Notes under the pieces: generated by a model
The model's database searches: none
What the model saw: the letters and a program-made list of their open reading frames with translations, nothing else
What the model was told of the DNA's origin: nothing
Shown here: positions 10,840 through 23,800 of the stretch, in pieces
Layout: every line of letters starts with the position of its first letter
How positions within the stretch are numbered: the first letter of the stretch is position 1
NCBI GenBank assembly: GCA_963678675.1
Contig: OY783199.1
Coordinates: 20,832,909 to 20,896,908 of the forward strand
Source: Xiphydria camelus
Lineage: Eukaryota; Arthropoda; Insecta; Hymenoptera; Xiphydriidae
Direction: 5' to 3'
Length of the DNA: 64,000 nt
Program-made: the position numbers and the translations under genes

Positions 10840-11800
10840 TTTAAGGTGCAATTTTCCCGCGAAAGCTCCGTTAAATTGTTAATTTCTATCATCTCAGCTT
10901 CTTCTGCTGGGTAAGAGACATGTCACACTCGTCGCGCATGCCACAACTGTCACGCGGTCGATTGCGATTGGCTAATGGCAATGGACCCTTTGGAGAGATC
11001 TACAATCAGCTGATGCTGCGACTGCGAACAGCTGTGTAGTTGAAAACGTTTTAGGTGTTGCTAGATATTTTTACGTATATAGATATGGTTTCGTTGTAGC
11101 TAAATCTACTGTTAGTACATCAAGATGTTTATATCTATAAGCTGAAGGTAGAAAAAAATGCATCCCTTTCTCTTTTAAACTTCCCTTTAAACTTTTAAAT
11201 TTAGCGCCAATTCATATTTGCCAGACCTCCAAGATTGTGGTTGCCGCATGACAGGCGCAACGTCACTGCACTCCTCATTATTTCACTCTTCGAATACTTT
11301 TTAAGAAATAAACAACAATCTCAAATGTTAAGTGCTTATAATTAGTAATGAATAACAATTGAATCTTTACATTTTCGACAATCGAAGATTTAAGGGTTAA
11401 ACTTGGTTTAAGAATTAAACGTCGTTTATCTCTAACTTCGACTCTAACTGCCTCGTGCTGACACCTAGAGAACAGCTGACCGATACCACCCCTTCCCTCA
11501 AGGCAGTACTGCCTGCTCCGAGAAATGATGGAGCTGTTGGAAATGACATTTGCGCGGTGAAATACGAGAAAACCGTAATTAAATTTTCCTCGGTCTCCGT
11601 GTATCTCGTTCGCAGAAGTTCCACAACGTAAACTACGCGTGATGCTTCGCGTTGAAGAGTTTTCGAAACATACGCTCTACGCGAGATAAGTTGTCAGATG
11701 GCTGCGCCTCGTCAATCGTTTGACAGATGCAAATAGTTATCCGCGTTGTTCGACCACTTTTCATGAGAATACGATCGTGATACCACCGGGATATGTAAAA
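10840..11800. promoter_or_regulatory. Shared 5' region between divergent Fic and Rme-8
   Basis: These 961 bp separate the two start codons and must hold both transcription starts and 5' UTRs. Visible elements are an inverted CCAAT box (ATTGG at 10967-10971) followed on the minus strand after nine bases by CCGCG, one mismatch from the ER stress element CCAAT-N9-CCACG. CAGCTG E-boxes lie near 11010-11035. No TATA box is convincing. Reading frames here are short and unsupported. Confidence 0.5.
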
Positions 11801-14800
11801 ATGATGCCGATTAAGGACAACCAGGATGTGGCATGCTTCTTGGTCACAAAGCACTCGTGGAAGGGAAAGTAAGCGGGAGAATTTCTTTGTTTTTGGTTAG
11901 ATTTCGCCGCTGGCATTACATTGTGTATTCGCCTGTGTTACAGGTACAAACGTATATTCTCAATCGGATCTATGGGTATAACAACGTATAATCCTAGTAA
12001 TTTAGAAGTTACTAACAAATGGGCATACGCGGACTTCATAAGCGTACAACCTACGAATAGGAATCAAGTCGGTTCCCATGAGTTTAGTATAACGATGCGC
12101 AAAGAACGCAAAGTGGACACTATGAGGTTCAGTTCGGAGCACAGGTCGCATTTATTAACGGAGGCGCTCAAGTTCAGAAATCAATTTGCGGAGAGGCCTA
12201 AAGAAGCTTTGGTAAGTTTGTCGCCGATCCGTCGGCTCTCTGCTAGTTTCATTCTTCTGGAATTAAACTTAAAATAGTTATATCTCGTCAGGCTGCTGAT
12301 TGCTCTAGTTGGACTGTAAACCCCTGCTTTATTATCTTTGCTGATAAGGGTCGATATACATCCAATTGCCGATAAGTGTATATGTGTTTAGTATCAATTT
12401 ACCAATGAACTAATCAGTGTGTCCAGCTAAGTTACTGGATACATGACATTCTCTGATATTTGTATCATTCCTACAGCGCGTATTTTTTCATAGATTACTT
12501 CAGATTTGCCTAGTATTCAGCGAATGGCAATATTTTTTTTCCCCCACTAAACAGAACTAAACTTAAGGAATTGCTTAATTCGATTTTTAACTATTTGGGA
12601 ATTTTGGGAAACCTAGAGTTGTCAGGAAATTTGATGGATTGTGGAATAGTGTGAGATAAGATAAGGAGTAATTAGTGAATTTAAATATTTGCTAAAATTA
12701 TTGCATTACTTTAATCTGTTATTTTCTTTCAATTTGCACATGTTAAGCATTAGAAGAGATTTGTTATTTATGGTTGGTAATGTAAACGTCCTACAGACAG
12801 TCCAAGAAGTTACCATCTCTGACAACGAAATCATTGACGTACCAGTACTTTTTTTGAGATCTCTCTAAACTATCCGCAATATTTAGAATCAGCATAAAAA
12901 ATCGTTCTGATATAAATAGTCGTCCGCCTGAGTTTCAAGAAATGAGAAGGAAATGGGTGCACAATTTTTTTTTTGTTAATTATTTGCTCTAATCGTCTAT
13001 TATTTCCGATTTTGTTAGCACTGCTTCGACCAAAAAACTCTCCTCCTACGATATCGCGTGCTAAAAAGATGTACCTCTATCTTTGAGAATTCCTCGATTG
13101 TTATTGTATACTCTAATACTGCTACCTATTTGCTCCAAATACTTAAATCCCTGATTTCCGTTTCTCTGATCGTCGAAAATCTTGTTGCCTTGTTGAATTG
13201 AATGGCCGTCGTAGGTTTTGCAATCAAATTTTTTTTCAGATTTCATTCGTTAATCACTTTAATTTTGTATTATAAGGGATTTCTGAGGGTGAATCAATTT
13301 TGTACTATTAACTATATCTTGTTAATTTTAACACACTGTATTTATATTAGCTTCTCTCCAACTCTGAAATGGTTCCTTGAAAAACTAGACTCTGCTGACC
13401 GCGAGAAGAAACTTACACGCTGATATCGTCGGCGAGTTTTTTGTTTAGACTAGCAGGCTCCAAGGAACTCTCGATGATAGTAGCCATCGCGCAGGCTGCC
13501 GAGGCGCCATATTACTCTCCATAAAACCGTCTGAGAGGAAAACAAGTTTTAAAAATTCGAAAACCTGAAAAGTCGAGAAATTTTCCTTTTAGATTTTATC
13601 AGACAATCGTATTTTTTTAAAATGCGTATCTCTAATTAATACTGAAAACAAATGTGCATATAAAAATATGTAACTGCATTAGATACATTTAAGCAAATGG
13701 CAACGAGAGCCCCGTACAGCTTTAGTATTTTTTCCATATAATATAATACAGTAGAACCTCGATTATCGGAGATTCGTGGAACCAGACAGATCCTGGATAA
13801 CTGACAATCACGGATAATCGAAACTATGTTATTGTATCAATTCTGATGCATTTTTTTCTACAGTAGCAGACGCAGAGCATTCGATTTCTGGATTGTTCAT
13901 TAACTGATATTAATAGTTAGTCAAACGATGATTTAGAAATTGCCGCGCACTTTAGAACTTCCGTCGTCACGAAAAAAAATTAAGAAGTCAACAAATTTGA
14001 AGAAAAAGTGTTATGAGTCATTCCGGATAATCGGAGTTCTACTGTACTTCATCATGAGTCTTATTTTAATATACCATGCTTAAGAATATTCTAGCATGAA
14101 CTGGATTAAAATAAATAATTTGTATATTAATTTTAATGGTTTTATTGAAATGAGTCATTAGACTGTTGTTTTACTGAACATAGCTTAAAAAAAGAAAATC
14201 TCGAGTCAAGAATTTATAAATTGAAATCATTCAAGATTTTTGGTATGCTTTTCAAACAAATTTTGAGTTCAGTAGGAGATTCTTGACTTTAGGAATCTCT
14301 AGGAAAGCGTAGAAGCATTTGAAACTATGAATAAACTTGCTATTCTTCGTATTAATTTTTTATGTCAATTTACACTGTATGCAGAAGTTACCTGTACAAA
14401 ATATTAAGTTTTTTCACGATTATTATCGTTAATGTTCTTAGTACATGTTACTTCGTTTCCGGATAAAAATTAAACAAAACAAACGTGGCTATCACTTAGA
14501 AGACAAGAGTAGTAATATTCATAGCGTTGGCTTTTGATTAAAAAATTATATATCACACATGAGGCTAAATTTATTCGCCAAAAAAGAAAGTTCAATCATT
14601 ATTATCTCATTATTTATGAACTTTTGGCCTACACCGATATAAGACTTTATTGTAGATAAAAATGTAATCTTATACAACTACGCAACTATGAACCAAAAGC
14701 TCATAGATAATGAGATAATAGTGATTGAAGTTTCTTTCCTAGCGAGTAAGTTTAGCCTCATACGGTATGTATATCGAAGTAGTACGAAGAAAATGATTCA

Positions 14801-17800
14801 AATTTCATTTTTTATTGAAACAAGTATTAGATTATGAATGGAGCATACATGTGAGGAGCAGACTTTCTAAGTGCAGTTTGTCAATTCGCAGTTTCTCCTA
14901 TAATCGCTAATAGTTTGTCCACGACTGATAGACACAATGCAGTTTGTTTGTCTAGGATATTTTCAAACGTTTATATAGATGTAAAGAAATGCATTTAGGT
15001 TGTCCATATAAACACAACTTGTAAAGAGACTTGAAAATATTCGTATGTTGGCGAAAATCGGAAAAATGGACAAACTGCACTTAGAAAAAGTCTGCTCCTC
15101 ATATATCCTCGCTTAGAAAGATCTTCTCTATGATACTCTATAAAAGAGGTTCGACTCTTTGACCCCAGTTCACGCTTACGATCTCGATTACCAAATAATC
15201 ATTCTCTTCCACGTCGTCTCTTTTACAATAACAGGCGTATCAAGCGTACAAACATCATTGGTCCGACACACGACTGCCTGTAGTATTAGAAGTGACACCA
15301 TACAGTCTCGATCAATTAGACCCGGCGACAAACATGGTATTGGCCAGTTATTGTTACAAAGATTTCGAGGGTGTCGTCACCATGAAAGATTATCCCAATG
15401 GATTCGTAATAGTTTACGGTGGCTTCGGACGCTTGCATCTCTTCGCGTCCCAGCACATCGAGGAGATCAAGAAAAAGATGATCGAGTCGGCCCTGACGAA
15501 TCTAGGGATTAATATCAAGGTACTGAAGGAGCCGATCACATTGGACGACTTTGTCGCCCAGAGATTCGGCAAATTCAGCGGCGACGAGCACGTGACGAGC
15601 GTATCCGAGTTCACTGTACATAAAATATCATCGCGGCACTCGGACCCTCAAAGGAGGACACTCTGCCTCTCGGACACTTGTCTACTCGAGAGGGATCCGC
15701 AAACTTACAACGTCTGCACTCTGCGGCCGTTGTCGGACGTATTTGCTCTAGTCCGCGACAACGCGAATCCTCAGCTATTCACAATACAGTACCTCAACGG
15801 ACAGATGCGCAGTTATACCGCGACCGACAGAGATTCGTTGCTGGCATCCCTGTTAGACGGGGTGAGAGCATCCGGCAATAGAGATGTTCACGTAAAAATG
15901 CATCCCATAGCGAGAGGCAAACGACTGGGACCGTTAAATTTACCGGTGGACGAGGAAGTTGAAATCTCCCACGTAAAGTTCCTCCATCAAACTCCCGGAG
16001 GACGAACGTTTGCCGAGATATTGGAGAGGTTCAATGCCAATGTCCCTTACAGCGGGCTCCATTATTCGATCGCTCAAGATGTAAGTGTTCTGCTCCCGAA
16101 TACTTGAAACGCGAACGGTGCAGCAGCTGTATCGCTGACGTATGAGATTATGAGTTTTCCTCTTGCCTCGATTCTTCTACGTCTAATGGGGCGTATGTGT
16201 CTTGTACGTCTTTTGAAGAGACGTTTGGGGATTTTACGTTACGTTTCAAAAAACTAAAGGACATGCACTTTGCCGTACTGCGGTAGAATGTGTTTATCTT
16301 CACCTGCGCGTCAGGTTCATATTCGGAGAGACAACTCTGCACAAATAGTAATTTTATATTTTCAGAAGGAGATAAGCCCGTTTTCTATAGTACGGCAGTT
16401 TTACTCGTATGACGTTCTTAGTTTTGCACAGGCCTCGCAGTGTGTCCCTGTTTATCCTAAAAGTGCCCTATTTTAGCACCGTACCCTAAAAGTGCCTTAA
16501 TATTGTAAAATATCTCGAAAAGCACCCTACTTTGAATAATTTCAACAAGGACGTAAGGATACCCAGACAACACACGAGCTAAAAGAAGTCTTTAAGTCAT
16601 CTTCAAGATTTTATGTCTCACTTTCAAAAGACTTAGATGTGTCTCGTCTTAAAGATATCTTTCAATGGTAAACATAGTCCAAAAGTGGGGGTCATAAGAC
16701 GCCTTAAAAACGTCGATTGCACTATTTGATATTGTTATAAAATGTGTGATGTATGTTTTACATTTACATATAGAAAAATTATTTTTGTTGCCAAAAAGGT
16801 TTTTTTTATTATTAGAGTGTACCTGCAGTTATTATTTTATGTTTCTGTTAAATGTACAAGTCATGTTTAAACTAAACTGCATTTAAATACTCAGTAGAAA
16901 GAAAGTATAGGAAAAGTAAATATATAAGTATATATTATACAAAAATGCCTAAAAGAAAAAGTCAAAACTTCACAGAAACTAAGTTTACCTTATTTTTTTA
17001 TCTGTTTGTATAATAGATATAAGTTTTAATATTTTGGAAAATGATTTCATATTTTATCATTGGCCATGTACCCTCTTTTGTCCCTATTTCGAAAAAAAAT
17101 GTATTCTATTTTCCCTGAAAGTTTAGGGATGCTGTGAGGCCTGTATGCATAATCTCGACGAATTATCTGCATGCGCATGGAAAAAATAAACGGAGTAGCC
17201 ATGTAACCCATTTTCTCATGACTTACGAGCATCAAATACCAGACGCTTTTACATAAGTTACGTTCAATTTGTATCAATGGTAAAACGATAGGTTTATAGG
17301 AAAATAATAGCGTCAAAAGGGCTAATAACTTCAACGTTGTCTCGTCATTTTAACGTTGTAATCCCATGTGTCTGTGGTACAGTTGAGCGGGGATCCATTG
17401 AAGCGGGGTTCGAATTGAAACCTCTTGATAGTCCTTTTTTCTGTTCAGGGTTACGAACCGCTTGAATGGACTGTAACCACATTGCAACTTCAGGTCTACA
17501 GGGTTACAAATGACTATTTGCAGGGATTGTTTACGGAAAATAAGGACAAAATTATTCTGGGCGCATTAAACGCTCTGGTCAGCAAAGATCTCGAGACGAA
17601 CGACGAGGTGGAGGAGATGTTCCACGCCTTGAGAAGGCTAGTCGCGAGTAAAGTTGGCTTCGCGGCATTCACTACTCTGCCGGGATTTCGAGAGGCAATT
17701 GGGAACAAAGTTGTAAAAGCGTTGAAAAGACAAGACTGCGGAGTTACGCAAGCCGCTATGGACTGCATCTGCGCTCTCATGCAACCGATGCACGACGATT

Positions 17801-20800
17801 GCGACTTGCGACAGGAGCAATTGAACAAGAGTAGTTTGTTGAGCAGCAACAAATTTCTGGAGAGTCTCCTGGAAATGTGGATTGGTCACGTTGTGAGTAA
17901 TTTCTGCTAAAACTACAGCGTCATCTTTTCGGATATATTTTACTTAAGAGCTGCGTGGCACACGGTACTTCGAAGATCCTACAAAAAAGATCTTTTAAAA
18001 CTTCCACAGAATCACGGAACAGGCGCGCTCGTAGTGTCCGCCATGCTCGATCTTTTGACTTTTGCTCTTTGCGTGCCATACAGTGAGACCACAGACGGCA
18101 AGCACTTTGACAATTTACTCGAGATGGTGGCGAATAGGGGTAGATCCTTGTTCAAGCTGTTCCAACATCCCTCGCTGGCTGTCGTGAAGGGAGCGGGTTT
18201 AGTTATGCGAGCGATTATCGAGGAAGGTCCGCCGGAAATAGCGGCTAAGATGCAAGAGCTCGCTCTGGCCGAGGGTGCTCTGCCGAGACACTTATTGAAT
18301 AGCTTATTCACCCTTGGTAGCGATGGCAGGTTACTAACGCACAGGCAGTTGTGCAGACACTTAGTGGGATTATGGGTCACCGGACATCCGACGGCGATGG
18401 GTTTATTAAAGAGAATCATGGTGAGTGTTCGGTAAGTCTCGAGAGAGACTTGAAGGAATCTAACTAATTTAATCTTGAAGGCATGACCAGTCTTGATATC
18501 TGATGAACTAACATCTACAAAATCCCAAACGAATCTCTTGAAATAGTTTGAAATCCTTCAAGCTCCATGAAATCTTGTTATCTTGAAATTCGATGTACAG
18601 TGGAACTTTGATAACTCGAATCTCAAGAGAAACGAGAAATACTTTGATTTATCGTATCTTAATAGAAAGAAAAATTCGACTTACAGAGAGTAATCTTTTA
18701 TTAGAACAGCGAAATGTGTAAGTATTAGGTTGTCCGGAAATTTCATGCCGATTTTCGATTTGAATTTTTCTTAAAAAGCGGCACGAACTTTCCGGACAAC
18801 CCAATACATACGTGTGCACGTATATAACATACATAATGTATGTATTATACACACTTGCATATGTTATATGCAAACGACGTACATGCGTAAAATATAAAAA
18901 ATAAATCAGAAATGTCAAATCTATCGATTCGGATTCATTTTATTGCACAAACAATTATGTACGTTAGTAAAAGCAACTCTAGTACGAATTTGCGAATAAG
19001 TGTGAAAAACTGTAACTCCGAACAAGCGATGTACGTGGCGCGGAACCCCTAGGGTGCAAATTATGACATGATGTTCCTATACACAGGCCAGGCTTAGATA
19101 TCAATTCAGTTTCTAGAGGCTAAGGTCGCATGATTTCAAATTATAGAAGGTAAATTTGTGTAATAGAGATTGTGTTGTTCAGAATTCGAGTTGTAGAGGC
19201 AAAATAATGTGTCTGAAGATCTCGTGAGCGATTCGAGTTATCGAATGTTCATTTTTCGTTTTAAAGAGTTTTTGGGCTTCCAAGGTCAAGGAGGTAGAAA
19301 AATTCATAGTCTTATAGAGGTTTTTGGCTTATAGAAGTTCGAGTTAACGAAGGTCCACTATATATGTTAATTTCGATTGGTTATTCCTTCTTCTCTCGTC
19401 CATATTTTTTAGCCATCGTAGTTGCGTAGAAAAGCCCGTTGACGTGTAATTCTGATTTTCCGTGCAGCCCGTTGGTTTATTAAATTGCTTAGACTCTGAA
19501 GAGAAAGTGCCAGAATCTTTCCTGGAGGAGGAGAGACTAAACAATCGCGACAATTTAAAGATAGCGATAGATCACGCCTCGAAGAACAAGAAAAGCGTGC
19601 AATGGCTCGCGATAGAGCGTCAGATGAGGGTCGTCGAACGGCATTTGGAGAACGCCTTACAGCATTGGGGTGCGCGAGTCGGTATAGAACGTCGGGAAAA
19701 GATTAAAGAAAGACCGATAGTATTGAGGAAACGACGGGAAAGGATCAAGTCTGAAGCAAATTGGAAGCTCTTCTATTATAAGTTCAATCAGGACCATGCT
19801 TTGCCCAATTTGATATGGAATCATAAAACGAGAGAGGAACTAAGAACGGCACTTGAAAATGAAATACGCGCCTTCAGCTCGGATAGAGATTTGTCCGGGG
19901 GTACTTTGATTGCGTGGAATCACCGGGAGTTTGAAGTTCAGTATCAATGCTTGTCCGACGAGGTTAAAATTGGGGATTACTATTTGAGATTGTTGCTGGA
20001 GAAGGAGGACAGTCCCGACAGTCCTATAAGGAAATCGTGAGTAGAATTTTGTTGTACAGCTGAATCTCCGCTGGTTGAATCGTTCGGAAACTTATTATCT
20101 GTTATTCTACTATACTTTTCTACAATATCAGTTTATTAAATCCAGACTCTCTCTCTCTCTTTTATTGTTACCTGTTACTGCGAAAACATCAATAGTACGC
20201 TGATGGTGTACCATCACTTTTAATTGCTCTCTAATCCAAATTTTACAAATGGAAAACGTTTGAAGAACTAGTTGCACCAGTGTAACAAATTCATCTTAAT
20301 TTTACCCGTAATATCTACGATAATATCGAAAAAAAATTGAATACAACAAGAATTTAATTCAATGAACGAGTTCAGCGTAGGTTCAGCTGTAATAAATGCC
20401 ACAAAGCCGCACCTCTTTGGATCGTAACACCGGTGTCAATTATTACAGATACGAATTTTTTAACGACCTGTACCACAGGTTTCTGTTGACGACGAAAGTC
20501 GAAATGAAGTGCCTTTGTCTACAGGCAATGACAATAGTCTACGGCCGGTATTTTGAGGATATCGGCCCCTTTTCGGACACAAAGTACATCGTCGGTATGC
20601 TCGAGCGCTGCACCGATAGAATGGAACGCGATCGGCTTGTTATGTTTATCAATAAGCTTATACTGCACCGAAGGAACGTTAAAGAATTGATGGATCAGAA
20701 CGGCGTGCGGACCTTAGTAGATCTGTTGACGTTGGCGCATTTACATACGTCGAGGGCCGTTGTGCCTACGCAAACCAACGTTATAGAGGCCGGCCCCGAA

Positions 20801-23800
20801 CAGGAACGCCTGATGGAAAAGGAATGGTATTATAACGACGGCGATCAGCGCAAGGGGCCGATCAGTATAACGGATCTGAAAGAGTTGTACGCGTCGAACC
20901 GAGTCAGTCACAAAACGAAAGTCTGGGCGCAGGGCTTGGACGGATGGCGAACGGTTTCGCAAGTTCCTCAGCTGAAGTGGACGCTGGTGGCGAAGGGGAA
21001 CGCGGTGATAAACGAGAGCGAATTGGCCACGTTAATCCTGAATATCTTGATCAAGATGTGCGAATACTTCCCGAGCAGAGACGCCGACCATGCAGTGATA
21101 AGACCGTTGCCGCGAGTTAAGCGATTGCTCTCTGATCTTCAATGTTTGCCCCACGTTGTTCAGCTTCTACTGACGTTCGATCCGATCTTGGTAGAGAGGG
21201 TTTCCACTCTTCTTTGCGAAGTCATGAAGGATAATCCAGACGTGTCGAAGATTTACCTCACCGGTGTATTTTATTTCATACTGATGTACACTGGGTCCAA
21301 CGTTCTGCCAATTGCCAGATTTCTGCAGTTAACCCACATTAAACAAGCGTTCAGGGGCGACGATGTATGTCTGTTTGTTTCTTATAAAATTATTATTGAA
21401 GCATTGACGCCATTAAATATTAGACTATACATACGGGGTGTTCCACTCCGGATAGCCACGCTGTTTATTTCCGTTATTTGCTATTTCACGGTCAAGTATT
21501 TCAAATAAAAGTTGTTTGGTGTCGAGAAGGACATATGATACATGCAACATATTTTTTATATCATGTATTGTCTACGAGGTATGAAAGTCACCTCCATTTT
21601 TTCATATGAAACTTAATATTTTTACTCCCATAAAAGTTATACCGTTTATTGAGACTAATAAGAAACGTATAAGATGAAATACCCATCCAGTGAATGATTT
21701 GTGAGATATTTCCGCTCAAAGTACAAAAGTTAAGCTCCGCACGGCAAAGTTTCCAGCGCGCGCGTGCCCAGCGAAATTTACTTTTGTACTTTTTGAGCGG
21801 AAATATCTCAGAAACCGTTCAATGGATGGGCATTTCATCTTATACATTTCTTACTAATCTCAATAAACTCTATAACTTTTATGAGAATAAAATATTAAGT
21901 TTCGTATTTAAAAAATGGAGGTGACTCTCATACTTCGTAAACAATACATGATATCAAAAATTTATTGTATGTCATATATGGCAAATAACGGAAATCAACA
22001 GCGTGATTATCCCGAGTGGAACACCTTGTATACGAACGAAATTTTGAGTAGATGCTAAGGTATCGTTCGTACTTGCAGAACACGTCGTCCGATATAATGC
22101 AAAGAAGTATACTCGGACAACTGCTGCCGGATGCAATGGTGAGTTACCTGGAGAATCACGGTGCGGAGAGGTTTGCTCAAATCTTCCTGGGAGACTTCGA
22201 CACCCCGGAAGCTATTTGGAACGCAGAAATGCGACGCATGCTCATCGAAAAAGTCGCGGCGCACATAGCGGACTTTTCGCCGCGATTGCGAAGTCACACG
22301 TTAGCCAGATATCAGTACATCGCAATACCGGCCGTGCGATATCCCCAGTTGGAGAAGGAGCTGTTTTGTCAAATATTTTATCTCAGGCATCTCTGCGACA
22401 CCGTCAACTTTCCACAGTGGCCTATACCCGAGCCGGTAAGTCGTCGCAAAGTACGCGACGCGATACTTTCATGATCGAATTAGCGAACGCGTGCACATTT
22501 CGGCATTCTCTCACTTTCAGGTAAAGCTACTAAAAGACGTTCTCGACGCGTGGAAAAAGGAGGTGGAGAAAAAACCGCCCGTAATGACCGTTGACGATGC
22601 TTATAAAGTGCTCGGTTTGCCGAGTGGCAAGACGCATACAGAGGCCAACGTCCGAAAGTCGTATTACAAGCTGGCTCAAATATATCATCCCGATAAAAAT
22701 CCGCAAGGCAGAGTGAGTTTATACCATTACACAGCCTAATTCTTCCGGCGTTGTAATTTAACTAGTTCTCCAAACTTGTTTTAAATTGAAAATTAAGAGG
22801 AAGTTGAATTAATTCGAGTGGCGATAATGTTAATTGGAAGCCTGGCCTCGAGAGATCCGTATTCTCTGTTTCAGTTCAGATTTTTTTTATTTTAAAAAAG
22901 GAAATTTTTCAAATTTAAAAAATTAAAACAAAAATATTTAAAAAATAAATAAAAATTAAATATGTAATTAATTCAAAATCTATATGTATTAATTCATTTG
23001 TGACGCTATTCTAACAAATTTAATTAATTAAATTAAAATTCCTCCAATTATGGGTAATTAAAAATAAAATATGTGCGTATCACAAAAATTTAAAGAATAT
23101 ATTAATAAAAAATTCCCATTATTAAAAAGGACGAATTTCATTAAATTCAATTAAAATCAAAGTAATTGAAATCAACTGAACTAAGGTCCGCATCCGCTGT
23201 CTGTTTTCAGGATAAATTCGAAGCAGTCAATCAAGCGTACGAATTCTTATGCAGTCGCAGTTGCTGGACGACAGACGGGCCGAACCCCGACAACATTGTC
23301 CTCATTTTAAAAACGCAGAGCATCCTCTTCCACAGATACAGCGAAGAACTGAAACCGTATAAATACGCGGGTTATCCGCAGTTAATTAAAACCATCAAAC
23401 TCGAGACGGACGACGAGCAGCTGTTCTCCAAGTCTGCTCCGCTGCTAGCCGCGGCGAGCGAGCTTGCATATCACACGGTTCACTGTTCGGCTTTAAACGC
23501 CGAAGAATTGAGGCGAGAAGGTGGTTTGGACATTTTGTTGGAAGCTTACACGCGGTGCGTGTCTGTTCTGAATAACTCCAGCAAGCCGAATGACATCGCG
23601 GTTCAAGTGTGCACGCACATCACGAGATGTTACGCAGTCGCTGGATCGTTCAGAGGCTGCAGAGACAAGATAGTCGAGCTGCCACAGCTGATCAAGGATT
23701 TGTGCAGGGTATTGCATTTCAAGGTTGGTGGAAGATATCGCCGGCTTTATACGAAAATCGCATAAGTCCAAATTTTGCGTAAAATGGGTTTTGGTGGCAT

